NCBI GenBank assembly: GCA_002482685.1
Contig: DLGL01000117.1
Span: 1 to 14,346 of the forward strand
Direction: 5' to 3'
DNA from: Bacteriovoracaceae bacterium UBA7695
GTDB lineage: Bacteria; Bdellovibrionota; Bacteriovoracia; Bacteriovoracales; Bacteriovoracaceae
DNA: 14,346 nt
The translations under genes and the position numbers were made by a program. Below the pieces are notes generated by a model. The model was not told the origin of the DNA, ran no database searches, and worked only from the letters and a program-made list of their open reading frames with translations. Of the stretch, positions 7,181 to 14,346 are shown piece after piece (positions within the stretch are counted from its first letter, which is position 1; each line of letters opens with the position of its first letter).

Positions 7181-7276
7181 ACTGGCACCTGTAAGTGGTA
7201 AAGTTCTCACACTTAATAACTTGTATAGGCAAAGACATCTGTTATTGGATATCAGTGTTCTATACCGGAGGATTTT

Positions 7277-8803
7277 ATGAAAAAGCTTATCGCACCTTTA
7301 TTACTTATGGGACTTACACAAAACTTGTGGGCCTATACAAAAGGCAAAGTTTATAAGTTCACTATCCTCCATACCAATGATCATCATGGCAGATTCTGGC
7401 CGAATAAAGATGGTGAACTGGGACTAGCAGCTCGTGCAACACTGATTCAAAGCTTGCGTGATCAGATTCAAAAAGAAGGCGGACAGAGCATTCTTATTGA
7501 TGCTGGTGATGTAAACACCGGTATCCCGCAATCGGATATGCAGGATGCTGAGCCAGATTTTAAAGGAATGGCCCTCCTGGGTTATGATGTAATGGCCCTA
7601 GGGAATCATGAATTTGATAAACCTTTTGCAACACTCATGAAACAACGTGAATGGGCCGGCTTTCCGTTCATCTCAGCAAACATTTACAGTAAAGAAACTT
7701 GTAAGAGAGTTTTCCCATCTCATATCACTAAAGAGATGGATGATTTAAAAGTAACAGTGTTTGGCTTAACGACCGAAGATACACCGGTTAAATCATCACC
7801 TATTAATACTGCTGCCTTTCGATTTGTGCCAGCCGTTGAAGAGGCAAAAAAACTGGTTCCTGTGTTAAGACCAAAATCAGATATCTTAATCGCTCTGACT
7901 CATATGGGTCACTATGCTGATGAGACCCATGGTGCAGATTCGCCCGGAGATGTAACTCTGGCACGTCAGGTAAATGGTATCGATGTGATCGTTGGCGGTC
8001 ACACCCAGAAGCCATTATTCCAACCAGATATTCAGAATGGAACAGTTATTGTTCAGGCACATGAATGGGGTAAATATGTTGGTAAAGTTGATCTCGAATT
8101 TCTTGATGGAAAGGTCACTTTAGTTGGATCTAATCTTATTCCGGTGAACCTTAAAGACTCTGTCGTAAAAATTGAAGCTGATCCTTATATTGAAGCCATT
8201 CTTCGCCCCTTCAAAGAGAAGGGAGATTTGTCCCTTGGAGTTCTTTTGGGTTCTGCTGAAGCGGAATTTATGGGGACTTCAACCGTCATCCGTAGTTCAG
8301 AAACAAACTTAGGAAATATGATCAGCAAGGCCTATAAAGAAAAAATGAATGCTGATATTGGTCTGTCAAATTCTGGTGGCATCAGAGCTTCGATTCCGGC
8401 CGGTAATGTGACCTATGAAACAGTCCTTACTGTGCTTCCCTTTGGCAATCAACTGGCCTTAGCAGAACTCACGGGTGCTGAACTTAAGGCCTTTCTATCC
8501 CCTGCCCTACTGACGATGAAAGGTACTGGAGGGTTTCCTCAAATGAGTGGAGTTGAGGCAACGGTTAATCTTGAGCTCAAAGAAATTACATCTCTTAAAA
8601 TTAATGGCGAGCCATTAGATCTGGCAAAAAAATATAAAGTGGCGCTGCCAGAATTCACGGCTTCAGGTGGCGACAAGTATCCAAAAATTGAATTCAGAAA
8701 GACTGGATTTGTTGATGCTGATATTTTAAAGGATTTCATCCTGAAGAAAAAAGTTCTTTCGGCCGATGAGTTCGCAGCTACTAATTATCTGAAGTACGAG
8801 TAA
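7277..8803 (+). CDS. ushA: Periplasmic 5'-nucleotidase / UDP-sugar hydrolase
   Basis: The 508-residue protein lines up with E. coli UshA along nearly its whole length. UshA hydrolyses extracellular nucleotides and UDP-sugars in the periplasm so that nucleosides can be taken up. The signal peptide covers residues 1-19 (…NLWA). Metal-site motifs in order: HTNDHHG (Asp35, His37), DAGDVNTG (Asp78), GNHEFD (Asn110, His111), THMGH (His209) and GGHTQ (His242, Gln244). The C-terminal substrate domain has SGGIR (Arg370), LPFGN (Phe389) and FTASGGDKYP (Phe460, Asp466), matching the nucleobase-stacking phenylalanines and neighbouring residues of UshA. A loop containing a disulfide in the E. coli protein is shortened here, and only one Cys (142) remains. 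GGAGG at 7267-7271 precedes the ATG. The 3' end overlaps the convergent kinase gene by 23 nt. It could supply nucleosides from lysed or digested cells. Confidence 0.95.
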   Translation: MKKLIAPLLLMGLTQNLWAYTKGKVYKFTILHTNDHHGRFWPNKDGELGLAARATLIQSLRDQIQKEGGQSILIDAGDVNTGIPQSDMQDAEPDFKGMALLGYDVMALGNHEFDKPFATLMKQREWAGFPFISANIYSKETCKRVFPSHITKEMDDLKVTVFGLTTEDTPVKSSPINTAAFRFVPAVEEAKKLVPVLRPKSDILIALTHMGHYADETHGADSPGDVTLARQVNGIDVIVGGHTQKPLFQPDIQNGTVIVQAHEWGKYVGKVDLEFLDGKVTLVGSNLIPVNLKDSVVKIEADPYIEAILRPFKEKGDLSLGVLLGSAEAEFMGTSTVIRSSETNLGNMISKAYKEKMNADIGLSNSGGIRASIPAGNVTYETVLTVLPFGNQLALAELTGAELKAFLSPALLTMKGTGGFPQMSGVEATVNLELKEITSLKINGEPLDLAKKYKVALPEFTASGGDKYPKIEFRKTGFVDADILKDFILKKKVLSADEFAATNYLKYE

Positions 8804-10832
8804 GTTTAGGCAATTCAATCATGAACATAGTGTTCTGGGCGTCATCGACATAGTTCATGCGCCCATGATGCTCCTCAATTATCCCTCGTGAAATACTTAG
8901 ACCCAGACCTGTTCCAATTCCAATATCTTTGGTCGTAAAGAAGGGCTGAAATAATTTTTGGCGAATATAACCCGGAATGCCTGGACCACAATCTGAAATC
9001 ATAATCTGATAAAATGTATTGGTTTCCACACACTGGATTTTAATCCACGGATGCGGATAGGCCGAAATTGCCTGAAACGAATTATTAATGAGGTTAAGTA
9101 AAACTTGTGAGATTTCAACAGGACGACAAGCGATCAGTGGTTCTGAGTTAAAATAGTCCACCGTCAGAGCCGTTCCGTTATTATTGATCCTCTCCAGGCA
9201 AATATCCAATGTCTCATCAATAATTTTATTGAGTGAATAATCCACTTTTTCATCCATCGATGATTCACGAGAAAAACGTCTCATACCGCTAACAATTTTG
9301 GATATTCTTCCTACGGTGCCATCCATTTTATCGATATATTGGAGCATCTGTTCTTCATTTAAAGAGTTTCGGGAAGAGTGACGTTTAAGCAGATCGATAT
9401 AACCTTTAATAATACTAAGTGGATTATTAATTTCATGAGCAATCCCCCCGGCCATTTCACCTAAAGCAGAAAGTTTGGATGATTGCGTGATCCTCATCTC
9501 AGCTTCTTTTCTGTGTGTGATATTCTCGGCCATAATGATGATTCCACCAATCTCGCCGCTTGATAATTTCCAGGGCTGAATGATCCATCTGAGCCACAAT
9601 GAAACGTCCGGACTCACTTCAACAAAATCCTCATCCTTGCTCAAAGTCTGGCCATCTAAAGCGAGCTTTAAATTATCCAGCCAAATATCCCCCTGGGTTT
9701 GTCTCGTGAGAACATCACCAATACTAATTTCTGCAAACTTACTCCACTCCTGCTCCCAGCGAGTGCTGTAAGCGACGTAACGAAAATCTCTGTCAAACAT
9801 CGCCACAGGTGTAGGCAGGGAGCGAATCATCGCCTTAAGTTGTTGCTCCGATGCAATAAGGGACTGCTCAAGCTTGATGACGGGAGTGATATTGAAATTA
9901 ACTCCTGTTACAAAGAGTGCCTCCCCTTTTGGAGATCGTTTAGTGACACAACCTCTATCAATAACCCATTGAAGCTCTCCAGATTTCGTAATCATCCGGT
10001 AGCGGCATTCATAAAAGGGAGTGTGTCCCATCAAGTGCTCGTTCAGAGTTTTAAAGGTGAGCTCTACATCATCGGGGTGGAGAACTTTTTTAAAGGAATC
10101 CAGTTCTTGGGGAATTTCGTCATATTCATAACCCAAGCGTTTAAACCACGTTCTATTGAGATTTAGTTTTCCGGTTTGAATATCCCAATCCCATTTTCCT
10201 GCCTGGGCACCCTCTAAGGCGAGATCCAAATTAAATTTGGCTTCTTTTAAATCATCTAGTTTTTTTCTGAGATCTGTTTCAAGATAATCAATCCGGTGTT
10301 TGAGCTCTCTTTCGTAAGCATGGCGTTTTTCAGATTCAATCATCCTTCCAATAAAATCAGCACATGAAGCGGCAAAGTTTTTGTCATGGATGTCCCATTC
10401 GCGGGAGCCTTTAGTTGTTTCACAACAGGACACACCAATTCTCTCCCCATCGGAAAAGATGGGAGCGTCTAATAAATTTTGGATGTGAAGGGGCTTTAAA
10501 TAACTCTCCGAAAATTTCTCCATTCCATTGGCCGAGTCAGGCCGAATGTGGATTATTCTCTCTTCATCAACTTTTTCAAAATATTCGGGATAATCTTTGC
10601 GGGATATGACTTTACCGTGGGTCATAAGTCCATCACTAGAATAGGTCATCTCTTCATAGAGAGCATCTCTATTAACAGTGAACATCCAAACGCTAAAGCG
10701 TTGGATGTTCATGACTTCACAAATTTTCTTACTAATGAGCTCCAATGCACTTTGACGTGAACTAGTATAGATCTCAGCATTTTTGGCGAACCAACTCTGG
10801 GCCGAGTAGTAGCGCTCAAATTTATCAGGCAT
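8781..10832 (-). CDS. Cytoplasmic sensor histidine kinase, GAF-PAS-PAS-HisKA-HATPase
   Basis: The 683-residue protein has no signal peptide or membrane segment, so it senses inside the cell. Order of parts: GAF domain (~25-165, with LDAPIFSDGERIGVSCCE), a charged helical linker (~165-205), PAS 1 (~203-325, with LHPDD and a typical C-terminal cap), PAS 2 (~327-445), HisKA with phospho-acceptor His466 in GGIAHEINNP, and HATPase_c with N-box Asn584, DCGPGIP (614-620), PFFTTK (630-635) and GTGLGLS (640-646). It would autophosphorylate His466 and pass phosphate to a response regulator, but no receiver domain or regulator gene occurs here. GGAG lies 8 nt before the ATG. The M3 peptidase gene ends 74 nt upstream on the same strand. 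The signal is not predictable from sequence. Two adjacent inverted repeats occur early in its coding sequence. Confidence 0.93.
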   Translation of the reverse strand: MPDKFERYYSAQSWFAKNAEIYTSSRQSALELISKKICEVMNIQRFSVWMFTVNRDALYEEMTYSSDGLMTHGKVISRKDYPEYFEKVDEERIIHIRPDSANGMEKFSESYLKPLHIQNLLDAPIFSDGERIGVSCCETTKGSREWDIHDKNFAASCADFIGRMIESEKRHAYERELKHRIDYLETDLRKKLDDLKEAKFNLDLALEGAQAGKWDWDIQTGKLNLNRTWFKRLGYEYDEIPQELDSFKKVLHPDDVELTFKTLNEHLMGHTPFYECRYRMITKSGELQWVIDRGCVTKRSPKGEALFVTGVNFNITPVIKLEQSLIASEQQLKAMIRSLPTPVAMFDRDFRYVAYSTRWEQEWSKFAEISIGDVLTRQTQGDIWLDNLKLALDGQTLSKDEDFVEVSPDVSLWLRWIIQPWKLSSGEIGGIIIMAENITHRKEAEMRITQSSKLSALGEMAGGIAHEINNPLSIIKGYIDLLKRHSSRNSLNEEQMLQYIDKMDGTVGRISKIVSGMRRFSRESSMDEKVDYSLNKIIDETLDICLERINNNGTALTVDYFNSEPLIACRPVEISQVLLNLINNSFQAISAYPHPWIKIQCVETNTFYQIMISDCGPGIPGYIRQKLFQPFFTTKDIGIGTGLGLSISRGIIEEHHGRMNYVDDAQNTMFMIELPKLTRTSDN
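10656..10711. repeat. Two adjacent strong inverted repeats early in the kinase gene
   Basis: The larger repeat, 10679-10711, pairs TGAACATCCAA with TTGGATGTTCA (11 bp), then CGCT with AGCG across a 2-nt loop, with one unpaired A at 10690. Six bases away, ATAGAGA and TCTCTAT (10656-10672) form a second 7-bp stem with a 3-nt loop. In the mRNA these fall 122-177 nt after the start codon, within the GAF domain. No T-run follows, so they are not ordinary terminators. Confidence 0.6.
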
Positions 10833-10906
10833 ATGTAAAACTCCAGATCATATTGTACATGTTTCCATGGACAGCTAGAACCAAAGAGAGTCTTAATTTT
10901 TTAAGA
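10833..10906 (-). promoter_or_regulatory. Gap between M3 peptidase and kinase genes, with weak hairpin and possible -10
   Basis: TCTTAA-TTTT-TTAAGA (10891-10906) is a short AT-only hairpin directly after the peptidase stop; it lacks a GC stem and a T-run on the transcribed strand and is probably a poor terminator. Further on, TACAAT on the minus strand could be a -10 for a separate kinase promoter, but I see no matching -35. Whether the kinase shares the upstream transcript is open. Confidence 0.25.
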
Positions 10907-12931
10907 TTAATGCAACCCGGCCCTTCTTAAAAGAGCTCCAACGTCAGGCTCCTGCCCTCTGAACCGTTTATAGAGCTCCATTGGGTGCTCAGTACCACCT
11001 TTCTCAAGAATAAATTCACGGAATTTATTCGAAACCTCCCGGTTGAAAATACCAGAGGTCTGAAAGAACTCGAAGGCATCCGCATCAAGAACTTCTGCCC
11101 ATTTATATGAATAATAACCAGCTGAGTAGCCACCGGCAAAGATATGGGAAAAAGATGTAGATGAGCTGGTTCCTTCAATCTTTGGAAAGAGGTTCGTGCG
11201 GTCAGCTGACTTAGATTCAAATGCGGGGATGTCAGTAATTGTTTTCGGATCAGTTGAATGATAGGCCATATCCAACAACGCAAACTGAAGTTGTCTCATA
11301 GTCCCAAGACCCTCAAGGAATTTCCCGGAAGCCTTAATTTTTTGAACTAAATCAGCGGGTATTTTCTCTCCTGTCTCGTAATGATAAGCAAACAGGTCCA
11401 GGCATTCTTTTTCCAGAACCCAGTTCTCCATTATCTGCGATGGAAGTTCTACGAAATCCCAGAAGACGTTGGTCCCTGATAAATCACGGTATTTAACTTT
11501 TGAAAGTAGTCCATGAAGAGCATGCCCAAATTCATGATAAAGAGTCAGCACCTCATCCAGGGTAAGAAGCGATGGTTTTGTTTTAGTGGGTTTAGTGAAG
11601 TTGCACACAATCATGATATGTGGTCTCTCAACAGTTCCGTTATACATTCCCTGCTCTTTAATCCCGGACATCCAGGCGCCACCTCGTTTAGTGGTTCGTG
11701 GAAAAAAGTCAGTATAAAAGAGACCTACAAAGTTTTTCGCTTCATCAAAGACTTCAAAAGTTCTGACATCTTCGTGGTATTTAGGAATATTTGAGACTTC
11801 CTGAAAGTTAAGCCCGTAGAGGCGACTGGCCACCTCAAAAACCCCATCCACAACCTTTTCAAGTTTAAAATAAGGACGAAGCATTTCATCATCAAAACTC
11901 AATTCGCGTTTTTTTAGAATTTCAGAATAGTAAGCCGAATCATATCGTTGAAGATCATTGATTCCATCTTCTTTTGCCAGGGCCTGAAGTTTTTTAACTT
12001 CTTTTTCGGCATGTGGCTTAGCTTTTACATAAAGCTCTTCCAAAAAATCCATTACTTTTTTTGGAGACATGGCCATTCGTTCTTCAAGAACAAAGTCCGC
12101 ATGGGTGTTAAATCCAAGGAGCTTGGCACGCTCAGTTCTCAAAACCAGAATTTCTTTCAGGATTTCCTGATTATCAAACTTATCGTTGAAAGCTTTTGAA
12201 GCATTCGCGACAAATATTTTTTTTCGAAGTTCACGGTTTTTCGAATAGGTCAAGAAAGGCACAATCATAGGAGCATCAAGGCTGATGCACCAGCTACCTG
12301 CTTTGCCTTTTTTTTCTGCTAATTCAGCAGCGGCTTCGATGAAAGAATCCGGAAGCCCGGAAAGATCTTCTTTGTTGGTGATTTCTAATAAATAGTCATT
12401 TGTCGCCTTGAGAACATTCTGAGAAAAATCAAGAGTCAACTTGGCCAGTTTCTCATCCAACTCCCGCATGCGTCCTTTTTCACTATCGGCCAGAAGGGCT
12501 CCACTACGCACAAACCCTTTGTAAGTTTTTTCTATGATCATCATCTCTTCAGGATTTAAACTCTGAGACAGCCGGGATTCATAACAGGCCTTAACCTTGG
12601 CAAATATTTGAGGGTCTAAAGAGATATCATTTCCAAAACGTGTGAGTGTTTCAGTCATCAGTGGAGAAATTTTCTCTAATTCTTCAGAGCACTCGGCAGA
12701 GTGAAGGTTAAAAAAGATTCCTGCGATGTAATCGACTTGTTCGGTGATATCTGCCTTTTCAACAACCACATGATGGAAATCGGAGCCTTTTTTATTTTTA
12801 AATTCCTCCAAACCTTTCCGGGCCGATTCAATGGAAGCTTCAAGTGCTGGAAGAAAGTGTTCCGGTTTTATTTGGTCAAAGGGATAAGCTCCGTGAGGGC
12901 CACGGGGTTTTTCCAGTAGTGGATTTTGCAT
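10907..12931 (-). CDS. M3-family zinc metallopeptidase (Dcp / oligopeptidase A type)
   Basis: The 674-residue protein has the usual length and architecture of M3A thimet-type peptidases. These cytoplasmic enzymes cut short peptides in a deep channel, finishing the breakdown of imported or proteasome-like products. The zinc motif is HEFGH (466-470: ligands His466 and His470, catalytic Glu467), and the third ligand is Glu495 in FVELPSQIMENW. The C-terminal substrate-side stretch HIFAGGYSAGYYSYKW (596-611) is typical. There is no signal peptide. The TFEVFD and RGGAW segments are shared with both Dcp and PrlC, so I do not choose between dipeptidyl carboxypeptidase and oligopeptidase A. AAGGA overlapping the transporter stop lies 6 nt before the ATG, so the two genes form one operon. 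It would complete the work of exported proteases such as the M28 enzyme. Confidence 0.92.
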   Translation of the reverse strand: MQNPLLEKPRGPHGAYPFDQIKPEHFLPALEASIESARKGLEEFKNKKGSDFHHVVVEKADITEQVDYIAGIFFNLHSAECSEELEKISPLMTETLTRFGNDISLDPQIFAKVKACYESRLSQSLNPEEMMIIEKTYKGFVRSGALLADSEKGRMRELDEKLAKLTLDFSQNVLKATNDYLLEITNKEDLSGLPDSFIEAAAELAEKKGKAGSWCISLDAPMIVPFLTYSKNRELRKKIFVANASKAFNDKFDNQEILKEILVLRTERAKLLGFNTHADFVLEERMAMSPKKVMDFLEELYVKAKPHAEKEVKKLQALAKEDGINDLQRYDSAYYSEILKKRELSFDDEMLRPYFKLEKVVDGVFEVASRLYGLNFQEVSNIPKYHEDVRTFEVFDEAKNFVGLFYTDFFPRTTKRGGAWMSGIKEQGMYNGTVERPHIMIVCNFTKPTKTKPSLLTLDEVLTLYHEFGHALHGLLSKVKYRDLSGTNVFWDFVELPSQIMENWVLEKECLDLFAYHYETGEKIPADLVQKIKASGKFLEGLGTMRQLQFALLDMAYHSTDPKTITDIPAFESKSADRTNLFPKIEGTSSSTSFSHIFAGGYSAGYYSYKWAEVLDADAFEFFQTSGIFNREVSNKFREFILEKGGTEHPMELYKRFRGQEPDVGALLRRAGLH
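11008..11030. repeat. Perfect 10-bp inverted repeat inside the M3 peptidase gene
   Basis: GAATAAATTC and GAATTTATTC flank the 3-nt loop ACG. It lies in codons for NKFREFI near the 3' end of the gene. It is AT-rich and has no following T-run. Part of the symmetry comes from codon choice for alternating Asn/Lys/Phe/Ile residues. Confidence 0.5.
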
Positions 12932-12940
12932 AAGAGATCC

Positions 12941-14155
12941 TTAAAGAAAGAGTTTTCGGTGAAGGCCGAACAGTTTCACCACGACAAATAGCCAGATGAA
13001 AAGAAGGCCCACCATCATCATATCAAGGATCGAGGGTGTTTGAAGATAAATCAAAACCACAGCGATGAAAGCTTTTGAGCTTCTATACACGAGCATATCA
13101 GTGAGATATTTCGCTCCGTATTTTTGCGATCCTGTAAGTGGTTGATACAAAATCTCCTTTCCTGCACTGAAAAATGAATAATCCGCTGCTTTGAAATAAA
13201 TGTACAAGAGTGCAATTGGAAGTAGTCCTATTTGAGAACCAAGTATTAGCGCAACGAGGCATACTAAATAGGAAAGCGGGATGAAAAGATGAAGGTTTTT
13301 CTCGCTGACCCTAAGCAAAATAAAGGGAAGAAAGAGGAACTGAAAAATAAACGTCAGGGCGTTGGTCCAGGTATAGATATTACCCAAATAGGCCGTTCTT
13401 AAATCCGCAGTCGGTACGGCCAGCTCAAAAGCTAGGTTAAATTTAAAATCAGCGATATTGATAATGAATTGGGCCAGGGCCACCATTGAACAAATATAGA
13501 GGACATATTTTTTTAAATCGGGAGTATCAAGACTGGCCACTGGTGACTTTTGAACCTCAGTTTTTGCCGTGACATTTTTGGTCGCTATAAAAAAGACCAC
13601 TGGCAGAATCACAAATGCAATCCCCGTCTGGAGGACTAAGAGTGTCCCTCCACTCTGACTCAAACCCGTTGTGAGAAGTCCTCCTAAAATTCCCCCTAAA
13701 CTTCCCATCGCTCCGACTGGACCTACTAATATTCTAAAGTCTGTTTTATTAAAGAAGTTGTTTGAATAACCCAAGAGGAGATGAACCTGAATCACCACGC
13801 AGATTTCTTTCCAGATAAAGGAGAGGTACGCAAAGAGTTTATGGCCTTGGAAATAACTTAAACTTCCGGCAAGAAAGATAACGGCCGAGATTAAAGATGC
13901 GGCCGTAAAAACAAATTGAACAGATCGCTTTTTCTGAACCTTATTACAGAGATAAATAGAAACTGATAAAAAAACAATCGCCCATGCCCAGGCAGCAGGG
14001 GTTGATTTGGCCCCATACGCTTCAAAAAACAGAGAAGTCGTGGAAGCTCTTATAAGTGGATAATTAAATAAAACGAAAAAATAAGCGAGAAAAAAGAAAA
14101 TGAGATTTTTTTTGAAATCCCGATCACTATTTTTGAGAAGATCGAGAAATTTCAT
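12941..14155 (-). CDS. NTT/Npt-like nucleotide transporter family membrane protein (MFS fold)
   Basis: The 404-residue protein has about 11-12 hydrophobic segments and no signal peptide. It resembles the bacterial ATP/ADP translocase-like family: an N-terminal segment with FNYPLIRASTTSLFFEAYGA (31-50), a GPVGAMGSLGGILGGLLT loop in the middle (145-162), and a C-terminal DYSFFSAGKEILYQPL then KYGAKYLTDMLVYR (325-358), which recur in these proteins. Characterised members exchange ATP for ADP or import nucleotides and NAD in intracellular bacteria; many free-living members have unknown substrates. The start ATG overlaps the stop of the upstream DtxR-like gene by 3 nt (ATGA), and the M3 peptidase starts 9 nt after its stop. 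A role in uptake from other cells, or in metal or metabolite transport under the regulator, is inference. It could instead be a generic MFS permease. Confidence 0.62.
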   Translation of the reverse strand: MKFLDLLKNSDRDFKKNLIFFFLAYFFVLFNYPLIRASTTSLFFEAYGAKSTPAAWAWAIVFLSVSIYLCNKVQKKRSVQFVFTAASLISAVIFLAGSLSYFQGHKLFAYLSFIWKEICVVIQVHLLLGYSNNFFNKTDFRILVGPVGAMGSLGGILGGLLTTGLSQSGGTLLVLQTGIAFVILPVVFFIATKNVTAKTEVQKSPVASLDTPDLKKYVLYICSMVALAQFIINIADFKFNLAFELAVPTADLRTAYLGNIYTWTNALTFIFQFLFLPFILLRVSEKNLHLFIPLSYLVCLVALILGSQIGLLPIALLYIYFKAADYSFFSAGKEILYQPLTGSQKYGAKYLTDMLVYRSSKAFIAVVLIYLQTPSILDMMMVGLLFIWLFVVVKLFGLHRKLFL

Positions 14156-14346
14156 TCAGTTTTTAAGTAAGTGTCACCTTTCTGAATTTCTTCGAAGTCA
14201 TGCTGATGCTCAAACTGAGTAAAATCATATGAGGTCGTAAAATTAGAATTTTTCATTTCTTCGGAACAGATGACTTTCATGAAATTAAAAAATTTCTCGC
14301 GTGTCTCTGAGCTCATCAAATGCTCCATCAAGCACGAGTCTTTATT
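14152..14346 (-). CDS. DtxR/MntR-like metal-dependent regulator, C-terminal part (5' end off window)
   Basis: The frame is open from the right window edge to a TGA at 14152-14154, giving the last 64 residues of a protein whose N-terminus is not visible. The segment DSCLMEHLMSSETREKFFNF matches the dimerisation helix of DtxR-family iron or manganese repressors; its CxxEH spacing equals the primary metal site of DtxR (Cys102, Glu105, His106). After it come only about 45 residues with several His and acidic residues, too few for an SH3-like third domain, so this would be a two-domain type. The DNA-binding domain would lie beyond the edge. The stop overlaps the transporter ATG, so the transporter is translated with it. 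The call rests on one motif. Confidence 0.55.
   Translation of the reverse strand, partial: NKDSCLMEHLMSSETREKFFNFMKVICSEEMKNSNFTTSYDFTQFEHQHDFEEIQKGDTYLKTE

Noticed and set aside
7182..7199. TGGCAC in the ushA upstream region resembling the -24 element of a sigma-54 promoter
   Set aside because: The -12 element (TTGCW) is missing at the required spacing; the bases there are AGTGG.
9406..9430. 8-bp inverted repeat TTAATAAT / ATTATTAA in the kinase gene
   Set aside because: Explained by the codon pairs for Asn-Asn and Ile-Ile in the conserved H-box.
9699..10166. Open frame of 155 codons on the plus strand
   Set aside because: It runs antisense through the PAS coding region of the kinase; its reading is explained by the complementary strand.

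Overview
The window is a dense stretch of bacterial chromosome, moderately AT-rich by eye, with no insertion sequence, CRISPR array, rRNA or tRNA that I could recognise. It holds nine protein genes: seven complete and two cut by the window edges. The mix suggests a Gram-negative of the Bdellovibrio/Bacteriovorax type (Bdellovibrionota): Sec-exported hydrolases, a nucleotide-transporter-like membrane protein, a cytochrome c-FTR1 iron permease and a mitochondrial-type SUV3 helicase. That placement is inference from gene content, not from a marker gene.

Layout, left to right. (1) 1-3563, minus strand: a secreted M28 zinc aminopeptidase, then 15 nt later a SUV3-family RNA helicase that starts at TTG and runs off the left edge. 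(2) 3688-5183, plus strand: a nitronate monooxygenase/FabK-fold flavoprotein and a DUF4442 hotdog protein joined by a 4-nt overlap. (3) 5176-7059, minus strand: a cytochrome c-FTR1 fusion whose 3' end overlaps the hotdog gene by 8 nt inside a terminator-like palindrome. (4) 7060-7276: a divergent regulatory region with a perfect FNR-type box (TTGAT-N4-ATCAA) and a second palindrome overlapping a candidate promoter of the iron gene. (5) 7277-8803, plus strand: a close UshA homologue (periplasmic 5'-nucleotidase). (6) 8781-14346, minus strand: a run of four genes transcribed in the order DtxR-like metalloregulator (partial), NTT/Npt-like transporter, M3 metallopeptidase, GAF-PAS-PAS histidine kinase. 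The first three are coupled by a 4-nt overlap and a 9-nt gap; the kinase follows after 74 nt.

How they may fit together (inference): the exported aminopeptidase, the cytoplasmic M3 oligopeptidase, periplasmic UshA and the NTT-like carrier all suit scavenging of peptides and nucleotides from other cells. The iron permease, the FNR-type box and a DtxR-like regulator suggest control by iron and oxygen. No single exotic system is evident. The most checkable novelties are the bacterial SUV3 with an N-terminal Cys cluster, the FNR box between the iron permease and ushA, the regulator-transporter coupling, the flavoprotein-hotdog pair, and several strong inverted repeats inside coding sequence, notably two adjacent hairpins early in the kinase gene.
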